In this document: piece by piece, positions 53,832 through 64,000 of the stretch | Layout: each line of letters begins with the position of its first letter | Numbering within the stretch: the first letter of the stretch is position 1 | Assembly: GCF_001514125.1 (NCBI RefSeq) | Contig: NZ_KQ948551.1 | Location: forward strand, 519,291-583,290 | Reading direction: 5' to 3' | DNA length: 64,000 nt | Source of the DNA: Streptomyces longwoodensis | GTDB lineage: Bacteria > Actinomycetota > Actinomycetes > Streptomycetales > Streptomycetaceae | Made by a program: the position numbers and the translations under genes | Notes under the pieces: generated by a model | The model's input: the letters and a program-made list of their open reading frames with translations, nothing else | What the model was told of the DNA's origin: nothing | Database searches by the model: none

Positions 53832-56789
53832 ATGAGACACAGAGCGAGATCGATCCTCGCTGTCGGCGCGCTCCTGATCGGCGGAGCGAGCATCGCACCC
53901 ATCGCCCAGGCCCAGGACGGCGGTCCGGCGCGGACCTCCGACGACGACGGGGTCAAGGTCTTCCGCGCCGAGGTCACCAAGCAGCAGGTGCCCCTCCTCC
54001 TGGCCGCCGGCCAGGACGGCCACGAACTCGGGGAGAGCGTGCCCGCGAAGGGCACCGCCGCCGTCGAGGTCTACCTCACCGACGACCAGGCGAAGAAGCT
54101 GCAGAAGCAGGGCGTCCACCTCACCGAGCACTCCCTCAGCGCGAAGGCCGAACAGCGGGTGGAGGCCGCCGCCGACGGGGTGTTCCGGCCGTACAGCGGC
54201 AGCGGCGGGCTGAGGGAGGAGATCCTCCGCACCGCCCAGCAGAACCCCGGCCTCACCAAGGTCGTCTCCATCGGCAAGACCCTCAAGGGCCAGGACATCC
54301 TGGCGCTCAAGCTCACCCAGGGCGCCCGGAAGACCAAGGACGGCGCCAAGCCCTCCGTGCTCTACCTGTCCAACCAGCACGCGCGCGAGTGGATCACGCC
54401 GGAGATGACCCGCCGGCTGATGCACTACTACCTGAACGGCTACCGGACCGACAAGCGGATCAAGCGACTTGTCGACTCCACCGAGCTGTGGTTCGTGCTG
54501 TCGGCCAACCCCGACGGCTACGACTACACCTTCCAGGACCCGGCGAACCGCCTGTGGCGCAAGAACCTCCGGGACGTCAACGGCGACGGGGTGATCTCCA
54601 CCGGCGACGGCGTCGACCTCAACCGCAACTTCCCCTACAAGTGGGGCTACGACGACGAGGGCTCGTCCCCCAACCCCACCAGCCAGACCTACCGCGGCGC
54701 CGCCCCGGCCTCCGAGCCGGAGACGCGGGCGCTGGACGCGTTCGAGAAGCGCATCGGCTTCACGTACGGCATCAACTACCACTCCGCCGCCGAACTCCTC
54801 CTCTACGGCGTCGGCTGGCAGGTCGCCACCGACACCCCGGACGACGTCCTCTACAAGGCGCTCGCGGGCACCCCGGACCACTCCGCCGTCCCCGGCTACC
54901 ACCCGCAGGTCTCCTCGGAGCTGTACACCACCAACGGCGAGGCGGACGGTCACGCGGCCAACGTCAACGGCACGGCGATGTTCACCCCCGAGATGTCCAC
55001 CTGCCAGACCGCGTCCGCGCTCGACCCGAACGACCAGTGGAACGCGGCCGACTGCCAGTCGGTGTTCAACTTCCCGGACGACGAGAAGCTGATCCAGCAG
55101 GAGTTCGCCAAGAACGTCCCGTTCGCGCTGTCGGTCGCCGAGACCGCCGCCCACCCCGACACGCCGGCGTCGTCCGTCGGCCTGACCGCGGCCGACTTCA
55201 CCCCGGCCCCGTTCACCACGTCGTACGCGCGCGGCGCCGACCAGGAGGTCTCCGTCGTCGTCCGCGAGGCCGTGCGGAACAAGGAACTGGCGTACCGCGT
55301 CAACGGCGGCCGCACGCACACCGCGGCGCTGCGGCCCTGGCGGGGCGGCGAGACCTACGGCGGCGACGACAACCTGTACTTCGACGAGTACCGGGCCACG
55401 GTGCGCGGCGCCGACCCGGGCGACCGCGTGGAGGTCTGGTTCACCGGCCGCGGCCGGGGCGGCAAGAAGGCCTCCAGCACGCACTTCACCTACACCGTGG
55501 CCGCACGGCCCCGCGCCGACGTCCTGGTCGTCGCCGAGGAGGGCGCCGCCGCCACCCATGCCCAGGCCTACGTCGACGCGCTGCGGGCCAACGGGCGCCG
55601 GGCGGCCGTCTGGGACGTCGCCACCCAGGGCGTGCCCGACGCGCTCGGCGTGCTGAAGCACTTCCGCACCGTCGTCCACTACACGGGCGCCCAGGTGCCC
55701 GGCAACCCGACCCAGCTCGAACTGCGCGCCTACCTCAACGAGGGCGGCAAGCTGATCGAGGCGGGCGAGCAGGCCGGCGGCAACGTCGACCTCGGCGACG
55801 GCACCCCGTCCAACGACTTCAGCCAGTACTACCTCGGCGCCTACTCCCGTACGTCCACGCCCGGGGCCACCGGCTTCACCGGCTCGGGCAGGCTCGCCGG
55901 CGCCGGCGGACCCCTCGGCGACGCGCCCGGCAACCCGCTGGACCGGGCCGGCACCTACGGCGTCACCTCCGACGAGCTGCCCGTCTCGTCCTACCCGCAG
56001 TTCGCCAGCGCCGGCGCCGGGCAGTTCGCGGGCACCGTCAACCCCTACGGGCCGTACTCGGGGTCGGGCATGGCCGCCGCCGTGCACACCGACGACGCCT
56101 ACAAGCGCCTCACCCGCACCGTCGACCTCACCGGTGTCCCCGCGGCCCAGCGGCCCACCCTGCGCACCCGGCTGCTGTGGGACACCGAGCCGGGCTATGA
56201 CAACGCGATCGTCGAGGTCCACACCGTGGGCGCCGACGACTGGACCACGCTCCCGGAGGCCGGCGGCGCGACCGGCACGGCCGTACCGGCGGAGTGCGGG
56301 GGCGGGTTCTACGTCGGGGAGCACCCCTGGCTGACCCACTACCTCACCCTGACCGGCAACGACTGCACCGCGAGCGGCACCACCGGCACCTGGAACGCCC
56401 TCACCGGCGCCTCCAGCGGCTGGCAGCAGGTGAACTTCGACCTGAGCGCCTACGCCGGCAAGCAGATCGAGGTGTCGATCAGCTACGTCACCGACCCCGG
56501 CAGCGGCGGCCACGGCGTCCTCGTCGACGACGCCTCGCTGGTCACCGGCGGCACCGCGACCGAGACGGAGGGCTTCGAGACGTCCCTGGGCGCCTGGCGG
56601 GCCGCCGGACCGCCCCCGGGCAGCCCGGCCGTCCTGAAGGACTGGACCCGCACCGGAGCCCTGTTCCAGACGTACGGCGCGGTCACCACCGACGACACCG
56701 TGCTGCTGGGCTTCGGCCTGGAGCACCTGCGCACGGCGGCCGACCGGACGGCGCTGCTCAAGCGAGCACTGGACGCGCTCGAACGATGA
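53832..56789 (+). CDS. Secreted M14 zinc carboxypeptidase, multi-domain
   Basis: 985 residues from ATG 53832, with AAGGGGGG upstream. A signal peptide (about 1-28, ending QAQD) is followed by a pro-region. The M14 domain has its zinc ligands in NQHAREWITPEM (HxxE, about 180), NYHSAAE (His, about 315) and the catalytic Glu in FTPEMST (about 383). Residues 430-985 hold beta-rich modules: a Rossmann-like middle around VVHYTGAQVPG and a carbohydrate-binding-like GWQQVNFDLSAYAGKQIEVSI near residue 870, as in other large Streptomyces M14 peptidases. It should digest extracellular proteins. Monocistronic. Confidence 0.93.
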   Translation: MRHRARSILAVGALLIGGASIAPIAQAQDGGPARTSDDDGVKVFRAEVTKQQVPLLLAAGQDGHELGESVPAKGTAAVEVYLTDDQAKKLQKQGVHLTEHSLSAKAEQRVEAAADGVFRPYSGSGGLREEILRTAQQNPGLTKVVSIGKTLKGQDILALKLTQGARKTKDGAKPSVLYLSNQHAREWITPEMTRRLMHYYLNGYRTDKRIKRLVDSTELWFVLSANPDGYDYTFQDPANRLWRKNLRDVNGDGVISTGDGVDLNRNFPYKWGYDDEGSSPNPTSQTYRGAAPASEPETRALDAFEKRIGFTYGINYHSAAELLLYGVGWQVATDTPDDVLYKALAGTPDHSAVPGYHPQVSSELYTTNGEADGHAANVNGTAMFTPEMSTCQTASALDPNDQWNAADCQSVFNFPDDEKLIQQEFAKNVPFALSVAETAAHPDTPASSVGLTAADFTPAPFTTSYARGADQEVSVVVREAVRNKELAYRVNGGRTHTAALRPWRGGETYGGDDNLYFDEYRATVRGADPGDRVEVWFTGRGRGGKKASSTHFTYTVAARPRADVLVVAEEGAAATHAQAYVDALRANGRRAAVWDVATQGVPDALGVLKHFRTVVHYTGAQVPGNPTQLELRAYLNEGGKLIEAGEQAGGNVDLGDGTPSNDFSQYYLGAYSRTSTPGATGFTGSGRLAGAGGPLGDAPGNPLDRAGTYGVTSDELPVSSYPQFASAGAGQFAGTVNPYGPYSGSGMAAAVHTDDAYKRLTRTVDLTGVPAAQRPTLRTRLLWDTEPGYDNAIVEVHTVGADDWTTLPEAGGATGTAVPAECGGGFYVGEHPWLTHYLTLTGNDCTASGTTGTWNALTGASSGWQQVNFDLSAYAGKQIEVSISYVTDPGSGGHGVLVDDASLVTGGTATETEGFETSLGAWRAAGPPPGSPAVLKDWTRTGALFQTYGAVTTDDTVLLGFGLEHLRTAADRTALLKRALDALER

Positions 56790-56854
56790 CGAGGGGTGTC
56801 GGAGCGAGCAGAACGGATACCCGCAAAAGGAGTGAATGAGCCCCACGGTCTGGG

Positions 56855-56885
56855 CGGTCCGTACCCTACTTGCGGGTACGGACCG
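56855..56885. terminator. 12-bp hairpin between M14 peptidase and gap
   Basis: Perfect arms (56855-56866 and 56874-56885) around the loop TACTTGC. It could end the peptidase message or be an operator of gap. The rest of the 227-base gap has a TAGGGT -10-like box at 56936. Confidence 0.65.
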
Positions 56886-56938
56886 TCCTGCCGTGTATGG
56901 GGCAGCTCGATGTCACCCCGGGGGCCCCGGAGAGGTAG

Positions 56939-58024
<1,086 letters not shown>

Positions 58025-58052
58025 TCGCCGCACCAGGCACCTCGATGTGACA

Positions 58053-58094
58053 GCAGGGCTCGGGCAGCGCACCGCCGCGCCGCCCGGGCCCTGC
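58053..58094 (+). terminator. Stem-loop between gap and pgk
   Basis: 13-base stem (58053-58065 with 58082-58094, one G-U pair) and a 16-base loop. It may be a partial terminator or an mRNA-stabilising structure within the glycolytic run. Confidence 0.7.
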
Positions 58095-58156
58095 CGCACG
58101 TACGGATCAGCTCTCCTACCATCAGGGGCATCACGAGCCCTTCAGGAGTCCCCTCA

Positions 58157-59368
58157 ATGAAGACGATCGACGAACTTCTCGCCGAAGGCGTCAGCGGCAA
58201 GCGGGTCTTCGTCCGCGCCGACCTGAACGTGCCGCTGGACGGCGGCACCATCACCGACGACGGCCGCATCCGCGCCGTGCTGCCCACCGTCAAGGCCCTC
58301 GTGGACGCGGGCGCCAAGGTGGTCGTCGCCTCGCACCTGGGCCGCCCCAAGGGCGCCCCGGACCCCGCCTTCTCCCTCGCGCCGGCCGCCGCCCGCCTCG
58401 GTGAACTCCTCGACGGCCCGGTGGCGTTCGCGTCCGACACGGTCGGCGAGTCCGCGAAGGCCACCGTCGCCGGCCTCGCCGACGGCCAGGTCGCCGTCCT
58501 GGAGAACCTCCGTTTCAACGCGGGCGAGACCAGCAAGGACGACGCCGAGCGCGGCGCCTTCGCCGACGAACTCGCCGCGCTCGCCGACGTCTACGTCGGC
58601 GACGGCTTCGGCGCGGTGCACCGCAAGCACGCCTCCGTGTACGACCTCCCGGCCCGCCTGCCGCACTACGCCGGCTACCTCATCGCCACCGAGGTCGGCG
58701 TGCTGAAGAAGCTCACCGAGGACGTCCAGCGGCCCTACGTCGTTGCCCTCGGCGGTGCCAAGGTCTCCGACAAGCTCGCCGTGATCGACCAGCTCCTCGG
58801 CAAGGCCGACCGCCTCCTCATCGGCGGCGGCATGGCCTACACCTTCCTCAAGGCCAAGGGCTACGAGGTCGGCATCTCCCTCCTCCAGGAGGACCAGGTC
58901 CCGGCCGTCAAGGAGTACATCGAGCGAGCCGAGAAGAACGGCGTCGAGCTCGTCCTCCCCGTCGACGTGCTGGTCTCCACCGAGTTCCCGGACCTGAAGG
59001 CCAAGGCCCCGACGCACCCCACGACCGTCGCCGCGGACGCCATCCCGGCCGACCAGGAGGGCCTGGACATCGGCCCGCAGACCCGCACGCTGTACGCCTC
59101 GAAGCTCGCCGACGCCGCCACCGTCTTCTGGAACGGCCCCATGGGCGTCTTCGAGCACCCCGACTACGCCGAGGGCACCCGGGCCGTCGCCCAGGCCCTC
59201 GTCGACTCCAAGGGCTTCTCCGTGGTCGGCGGCGGCGACTCCGCCGCGGCCGTGCGCACCCTGGGCTTCGACGAGAACGCCTTCGGCCACATCTCGACCG
59301 GTGGCGGCGCCTCCCTCGAATACCTCGAGGGCAAGACGCTCCCCGGCCTCGCCGCACTGGAGGACTGA
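58157..59368 (+). CDS. pgk: Phosphoglycerate kinase
   Basis: 403 residues. The N-terminal signature [16 protein letters not shown] is at 17-32, the basic-patch segment [12 protein letters not shown] lies about residue 55, and the C-terminal phosphate-binding [15 protein letters not shown] is complete. It converts 1,3-bisphosphoglycerate to 3-phosphoglycerate with ATP gain. It lies 6 bases upstream of tpiA, so the two are co-translated. Cytoplasmic. Length and composition are normal for an actinobacterial enzyme. Confidence 0.97.
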   Translation: MKTIDELLAEGVSGKRVFVRADLNVPLDGGTITDDGRIRAVLPTVKALVDAGAKVVVASHLGRPKGAPDPAFSLAPAAARLGELLDGPVAFASDTVGESAKATVAGLADGQVAVLENLRFNAGETSKDDAERGAFADELAALADVYVGDGFGAVHRKHASVYDLPARLPHYAGYLIATEVGVLKKLTEDVQRPYVVALGGAKVSDKLAVIDQLLGKADRLLIGGGMAYTFLKAKGYEVGISLLQEDQVPAVKEYIERAEKNGVELVLPVDVLVSTEFPDLKAKAPTHPTTVAADAIPADQEGLDIGPQTRTLYASKLADAATVFWNGPMGVFEHPDYAEGTRAVAQALVDSKGFSVVGGGDSAAAVRTLGFDENAFGHISTGGGASLEYLEGKTLPGLAALED

Positions 59369-59374
59369 CCCCGC

Positions 59375-60151
<777 letters not shown>

Positions 60152-60196
60152 GACGAGCTGTGAGTAGGCGGTGACGGCGTTTCGTCGTACCCTTGC

Positions 60197-60224
60197 GGGG
60201 CGTGGTGGGCAGCCACCACGCCCC
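60197..60224 (+). terminator. Terminator/attenuator between tpiA and secG
   Basis: A perfect 12-base stem GGGGCGTGGTGG/CCACCACGCCCC around GCAG, 45 bases after tpiA and 34 bases before the secG start. Confidence 0.85.
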
Positions 60225-60258
60225 GTCGTCATCCGAATCCGAGGAAGTTGGTCCAGCC

Positions 60259-60495
60259 GTGGTTTTGGGGTTCTCGATCGCCCTGATCGTCTTCAGCCTG
60301 CTGCTGATGCTGCTGGTGCTGATGCACAAGGGGAAGGGCGGCGGCCTGTCCGACATGTTCGGCGGTGGCATGGCGTCCTCCGTCGGCGGCTCCTCGGTCG
60401 CCGAGCGCAACCTCGACCGGATCACCGTGGTGATCGGTCTGCTCTGGTTCGCGTGCATCGTGGTGCTCGGCCTGCTGATGAAGAGCAACAGCTGA
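60259..60495 (+). CDS. secG: Preprotein translocase subunit SecG
   Basis: 78 residues from GTG 60259, with GAGGAAG upstream. Two transmembrane helices (residues about 2-24 and 52-74) frame the family loop HKGKGGGLSDMFGGGM and SSVAERNLDRIT. SecG is the third core subunit of SecYEG and helps protein export. Position next to tpiA is a conserved actinobacterial arrangement. Separated from tpiA by a hairpin, so probably at lower level or under its own promoter. Confidence 0.95.
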   Translation: MVLGFSIALIVFSLLLMLLVLMHKGKGGGLSDMFGGGMASSVGGSSVAERNLDRITVVIGLLWFACIVVLGLLMKSNS

Positions 60496-60715
60496 GACCG
60501 ACGCGCGGTACGCCCCCGCGGCACACTCGTTCCGCACGTAACGCCCCATGTTCGGTACGCGCTCCCCGGCGCGGCCTATCATGGGGCGTGCGTCTGTGTG
60601 GGGGTCGGTAACTCCGCGCACTGGACGCGCGTTGGGCCTTACGTAGACTGAGGCGCTCGCAGCGGAGCGAAACGCCGACTCGCTTCGCGGCACCATCACG
60701 CAGGGAGTTACGACC

Positions 60716-61051
60716 GTGGCAAGTGGCAACGCGATCCGAGGAAGCCGGGTCGGGGCGGGGCCGATGGGCGAGGCCGAGCGGGGCGAGTCCGCGCCGCGCC
60801 TGCGCGTCTCCTTCTGGTGCTCCAACGGGCATGAGACGCAGCCGAGCTTCGCCAGCGACGCGCAGGTCCCCGACACCTGGGACTGCCCCCGCTGCGGCTT
60901 CCCGGCCGGACAGGACCAGGACAACCCGCCGGACCCCCCGCGCACCGAGCCCTACAAGACGCACCTCGCGTACGTCCGGGAGCGGCGCAGCGACGCGGAC
61001 GGCGAGGCGATCCTCGCCGAGGCGCTCGCCAAGCTGCGGGGCGAGATCTAG
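60716..61051 (+). CDS. RbpA-like RNA-polymerase-binding protein (short paralogue)
   Basis: 111 residues from GTG with CAGGGAG upstream. The RbpA core is visible: FWCSNGHETQPSFASDAQVP with Cys and His, then WDCPRCGFPAG (CxxC), a zinc-ribbon-like RbpA core domain, followed by EPYKTHLAYVRERRSDAD and a terminal helix. RbpA stabilises RNA polymerase with the principal sigma factor. Compared with the canonical Streptomyces RbpA the sigma-interacting end differs, so this looks like a second member whose sigma preference is open. A TGGACG-N16-TAGACT promoter-like pair lies at 60622-60649 (gap 60496-60715). Confidence 0.82.
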   Translation: MASGNAIRGSRVGAGPMGEAERGESAPRLRVSFWCSNGHETQPSFASDAQVPDTWDCPRCGFPAGQDQDNPPDPPRTEPYKTHLAYVRERRSDADGEAILAEALAKLRGEI

Positions 61052-61123
61052 GGTCCGCGCCCTCATTGCCGGCGCGTCCGGTCCCGCAGCCACGGTGCGA
61101 ACTCGGCGGCGACGATTCGGGCA

Positions 61124-61321
61124 TCAGGAACCCGTGCCCCTAGTGGGTGCCTCGCTGCCGGCACGTGACGGCCCGTAGGGAACGAAACCGGCGCGTCGCA
61201 TGGTCGAGTGGTTGTGAGGCTCCGTCATGAAGCGTGGGTTGACCCTGCGCATGCCGATGCCGGCGTTGTTCACCAGCATGTCGATGCCGCCGAGTCGCGA
61301 CCACGCGGACCGGAGCACCTT
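61124..61321 (-). pseudogene. SDR-family oxidoreductase relic
   Basis: The minus strand reads SRLGGIDMLVNNAGIGMRRV then NPRFMTEP, the NNAG strand of a short-chain dehydrogenase. This is joined in frame, after a few residues, to RRAGFVPYGPSRAGSEA, a segment that normally lies past the catalytic Tyr far downstream. The Ser-Tyr-Lys core and the Rossmann start are missing, and the frame then closes at TGA. This is the remains of a gene with an internal deletion. The surrounding gap (61052-61492) has no other gene. Confidence 0.7.
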
Positions 61322-61492
61322 CGACGTCGGGTGGCGACGGCCGACGTGATCCGTCCGAGGGACGGGGCCTGCGGCCGGTTGACACATCCCGGGCCGGTGT
61401 GAGGCCCGAGGGGAGGGGAACCCGGCTGTCCCTGCCCGGCGGGACGGCAGTCGGCGGGCAGACAGCTCCGGGACGTGAAGCGAGGCGATCGC

Positions 61493-62596
61493 ATGAGTCG
61501 GGTTCCCGAGGTGGCCGTGGTAGGAGCCGGCATCGTCGGCCTCTGCACCGCCTTCGCACTGGCCGAACGCGGAACACCGGTGCGGGTCTACGAGAGCGGC
61601 GTCCCCGGCCACGGGCAGTCCGGAGGCCAGTCCCGCATCTTCCGCCACGCGCACGACGACCCCCGCCTGGTGGAGTTCACCCGCGAGGGCCGCGCCGTCT
61701 GGGACGAGTGGGCCGAGCGGCTGGGGGCCGAGCTGATCTCCGGTGACGGAGTGGTCGCCCTCGGCGGTTCCGTTCCCGGGAGACTGCGCATCCTCCAGGA
61801 GGCCGGCGGCATACCGGCCCGGAGCGTGGACGGCGCCGAGCTCCACGCCCGCATGCCGCTGCTGGCCGACTACAGCGGCCCCGCCATGCTCGACGAGGGC
61901 GGTGGCGCCATCCGTACCCGTGCCGCGGTCGAGAGCCTGGCCGACGCGCTGGGTGACGCCGTGGTCTCCGACGAGGTCATCTCACTGCACCCGACCGGCC
62001 GCGGCACGGTGGAGGTGCTCAGCTCCGTCGGCCGCGAGGAGTACGCGACGGCCGTGGTGTGCGCGGGCATGGGCACGGCGCGGCTGGCGCGCACCGTGGG
62101 GCTCTCGCTGCCCGTGCAGCCCGCAGCCCACGTCCGCCTCACCTTCCAGGTCAGGGGAGCACCCCCGGAGCGCGTCGCCTGTCTGCAGGACAGCAGCGGC
62201 GACTTCGGCGAGGTCGGCGTCTACGCGACCCCCTACCCCGGCAACAGCCGGTACGCGGTGGGCCTCAACGAAACGGTCGAGGTACGGGAGGACGGCAGCT
62301 TCGCCGACCCGCGGGCACTGGTGGCGCTCAACGACCGCGCCCGCGCGTACGTCTCCCGCGCCCTGCCCGGCCTCGACCCCGAGCCCGTCGAGTACCTGCA
62401 CTGCTGGGTGACGAGCCTGCCGTGGAGCGAGGACGGCATGGCGGTCTGGGAAGCGGACGGGATCTACTTCGCCGCCGGGCACAACCTGTTCAAGCAGGCA
62501 CCCCGGCTGGGACGGGCACTGGCCGCGGCCGCCACGGGCGACGGACTCGAGGAGAACCTGCGTCCGACGGCAGCGCTCGGCCGGCAGCCCGGCTGA
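61493..62596 (+). CDS. FAD-dependent amine oxidase / DAO family protein
   Basis: 367 residues from ATG 61493, with GAGG upstream. The FAD dinucleotide fold is EVAVVGAGIVGLCTAFALAE (about 5-24) with the second glycine-rich strand VCAGMGTARLARTVG. The region GQSGGQSRIFRHAHDD resembles monomeric sarcosine and N-methyltryptophan oxidases, and the C-terminus has WSEDGMAVWEADGIYFAAGHN. It probably oxidises a secondary amine or amino acid using O2; substrate unknown. It is transcribed with the aldo-keto reductase gene 70 bases downstream. Confidence 0.85.
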   Translation: MSRVPEVAVVGAGIVGLCTAFALAERGTPVRVYESGVPGHGQSGGQSRIFRHAHDDPRLVEFTREGRAVWDEWAERLGAELISGDGVVALGGSVPGRLRILQEAGGIPARSVDGAELHARMPLLADYSGPAMLDEGGGAIRTRAAVESLADALGDAVVSDEVISLHPTGRGTVEVLSSVGREEYATAVVCAGMGTARLARTVGLSLPVQPAAHVRLTFQVRGAPPERVACLQDSSGDFGEVGVYATPYPGNSRYAVGLNETVEVREDGSFADPRALVALNDRARAYVSRALPGLDPEPVEYLHCWVTSLPWSEDGMAVWEADGIYFAAGHNLFKQAPRLGRALAAAATGDGLEENLRPTAALGRQPG

Positions 62597-62603
62597 ACGC
62601 CTC

Positions 62604-62642
62604 GACGGGAGATCCCGAGGGGAGATCCCGACGGGAGATCCC
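62604..62642. repeat. 13-bp tandem triplicate
   Basis: Three adjacent copies of GAC/GGGGAGATCCC-type 13-base units: GACGGGAGATCCC, GAGGGGAGATCCC, GACGGGAGATCCC. They lie between the oxidase and the aldo-keto reductase genes. Confidence 0.9.
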
Positions 62643-62666
62643 GCCCCTCACCTCCAGGAGGAAGCC

Positions 62667-63500
62667 ATGGCGGATCCGCGGACGGTCGTCCTGCCGTGCG
62701 GTGCTGCCGTCCCGGCGCTCGGCCAGGGCACCTGGGGCATGGGGGAGGACCCCGGGCACCGCGCGGCCGAGGTGTCGGCCCTGCGCGCCGGACTGGACCT
62801 GGGGATGACCCTCGTCGACACCGCGGAGATGTACGGGGACGGCGCGGCGGAGGACGTGGTGGCCGAGGCGGTGGCCGGACGGCGGGACGAGGTCTTCCTG
62901 GTCAGCAAGGTGCTCCCGTCCCACGCGGACGCCGCCGGGGTGACCCGGGCGTGCCGCGGGAGCCTGCGTCGTCTGCGCACCGACCGGATCGACCTGTACC
63001 TGCTGCACTGGCGCGGGGCCGTGCCGCTGGAGGAGACGGTCGAGGCGTTCGAGTCCCTGGTGCGGGACGGCGCCATCGGCTCCTGGGGAGTGAGCAACCT
63101 GGACGTGGACGATCTCGCCGACCTGCCGCCCGGAGCCGGGCCGCAGACCGACCAGGTGCTGTACAACCTCAGCCGTCGGGGGCCCGAGTACGACCTGCTG
63201 CCCAGGTGCCGTGAACTGTCGATCCCCGTCATGGCGTACTCGCCGGTCGAGCAGGGCCGCCTGCTCGGCCACCCGGCGCTGCGGGACGTGGCAGCCGCCC
63301 ACGGTGCGACCCCCGCGCAGATCGCCCTGGCCTGGGTCCTGCGGCACGACGACGTCATCGCGATCCCGAAGGCGTCCTCCCGCGCGCACGTCCAGGAGAA
63401 CGCGGCGGCGCGGGAGGTGGACCTGACCGCCGAGGACCTCGCAACCCTGGACCGGGCGTTCCCGCCGCCGAGGAGCAAACAGCTGCTGGAGATGCTGTGA
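62667..63500 (+). CDS. Aldo/keto reductase
   Basis: 277 residues from ATG with AGGAGG 7 bases upstream. The AKR barrel shows GQGTWGMGED, the catalytic Asp and Tyr in LVDTAEMYGDGAAEDVVAEA (about 48-67), Lys in FLVSKVLP, His in DLYLLHWRG and the NADPH-binding IAIPKASSRAHVQEN near the end. It reduces carbonyls with NADPH; substrate unknown. It follows the FAD oxidase across a set of 13-base repeats and precedes pgi. Confidence 0.9.
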   Translation: MADPRTVVLPCGAAVPALGQGTWGMGEDPGHRAAEVSALRAGLDLGMTLVDTAEMYGDGAAEDVVAEAVAGRRDEVFLVSKVLPSHADAAGVTRACRGSLRRLRTDRIDLYLLHWRGAVPLEETVEAFESLVRDGAIGSWGVSNLDVDDLADLPPGAGPQTDQVLYNLSRRGPEYDLLPRCRELSIPVMAYSPVEQGRLLGHPALRDVAAAHGATPAQIALAWVLRHDDVIAIPKASSRAHVQENAAAREVDLTAEDLATLDRAFPPPRSKQLLEML

Positions 63501-63622
63501 CCCCGCTCCGGCGCGCCCGACCGCGATCCGCGGGCCGACAGGGCTCTTCGTGACACCGTGCCCGCGCTGATCAACTAGGTTGGATCCGCTGGGACAGGCA
63601 CGGAAGAAGGCTGAAGTCGCAC

Positions 63623-64000
63623 ATGAACGCAGACGGTCGTACGAGGCTGAACCGGACGCCCGAGTGGAGCGCCCTCGCCGGGCACCGCGAGGACGTCGGC
63701 GAGGTGCAGCTGCGTGAGCTGTTCGCCGCCGACCCCGCCCGCGGCGCCGGGTACACGCTCCAGGTCGGTGACCTGCACATCGACTACTCCAAGCACCTGA
63801 TCACCGACGAGACGCTCCGGCTGCTGCGCGAACTGGCCGCCGCCCGGGACGTGTTCGGACTCCGCGACGCGATGTTCCGCGGCGAGAAGATCAACATCAC
63901 CGAGCACCGGGCGGTGCTGCACAGCGCGCTGCGGGCTCCCGCGGACGCGGTGGTCGAGGTGGACGGCGAGAACGTCGTGCCGGCGGTGCACGCGGTGCTG
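63623..64000 (+). CDS. pgi: Glucose-6-phosphate isomerase, N-terminal part
   Basis: 126 codons from ATG 63623, cut by the window edge. RLNRTPEWSALAGHREDVGE, then LQVGDLHIDYSKHLITDETL and the MFRGEKINITEHRAVLHSAL signature (the GEKIN-T-E-R-A-LH block that binds sugar phosphate) identify the enzyme. Glucose 6-phosphate and fructose 6-phosphate are its substrates. The nearest genes upstream are the aldo-keto reductase and oxidase rather than other glycolytic genes. The remaining about 420 residues lie beyond the window. Confidence 0.95.
   Translation, partial: MNADGRTRLNRTPEWSALAGHREDVGEVQLRELFAADPARGAGYTLQVGDLHIDYSKHLITDETLRLLRELAAARDVFGLRDAMFRGEKINITEHRAVLHSALRAPADAVVEVDGENVVPAVHAVL

Overview
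The window is high-GC DNA from a Streptomyces chromosome. Codon third positions are almost all G or C, GTG starts and GTGA/ATGA start-stop overlaps are common, and several families are typical of the genus: DUF397 with XRE/DUF5753, DUF6343, WhiA, an RbpA-like protein, a mycothiol-type MDMPI protein, and RapZ with a GRS P-loop. From memory, the gene order resembles the part of the S. coelicolor chromosome running roughly from pgi/secG/tpiA/pgk/gap through whiA, uvrC, uvrA and uvrB to a stand-alone gltD. No tRNA, rRNA, CRISPR array, insertion sequence or phage gene was seen.

Layout. 1-11 kb: mixed accessory and housekeeping genes (TPR, DUF6343, a deleted acyltransferase-domain gene, methyltransferase, DoxX-like, S4, family-5 uracil-DNA glycosylase, GNAT/RidA pair, nucleotidyltransferase, FUSC, EEP nuclease, DUF899). 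11-20 kb: an ABC exporter, a WhiJ-type regulatory set (ATPase and partner divergent from XRE and DUF397, with palindromes between), a lone GltD, DUF1772, DUF2293 and a P-loop-less uridine-kinase-like protein. 20-27 kb: an F420-oxidoreductase remnant, CorA, a methyltransferase behind DnaA-box-like repeats, a pseudouridine catabolism pair, Ogt, a secreted GDPD and an MHYT protein. 28-35 kb: uvrB, two TerD-domain genes, then terC and a ChaA-type antiporter behind a yybP-ykoY manganese riboswitch. 35-41 kb: an S66 peptidase, aroQ, a polar amino-acid ABC operon, an MBL hydrolase and an MDMPI gene cut by a TGA. 41-48 kb: uvrA, a LacI-fructokinase pair with a strong operator, a Tat-type Rieske protein and an HTH regulator. 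48-54 kb: uvrC-rapZ-yvcK-whiA, all overlapping. 54-64 kb: a large secreted M14 peptidase, gap-pgk-tpiA-secG, an RbpA-like gene, an SDR relic, a flavin oxidase, an aldo-keto reductase and the start of pgi.

How the genes work together. All three nucleotide-excision-repair genes lie within about 23 kb, with two other repair genes (ogt and the uracil glycosylase) on the same side. uvrA, uvrB and ogt carry the actinobacterial PafBC (RecA-independent damage) promoter motif with identical 8-base spacing. The same motif lies before terD, directly after uvrB, and a near match lies before an unknown gene at 5335-5994. This suggests a damage and metal-stress neighbourhood: repair genes, then TerD proteins, then Mn-controlled TerC and a Ca/H antiporter. 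The lower-glycolysis run sits beside the whiA developmental operon.

Decay is visible at four places: an internal deletion (780-1387), a frameshifted N-terminal truncation (20560-20876), a TGG-to-TGA change (40617) and an internally deleted SDR (61124-61321).
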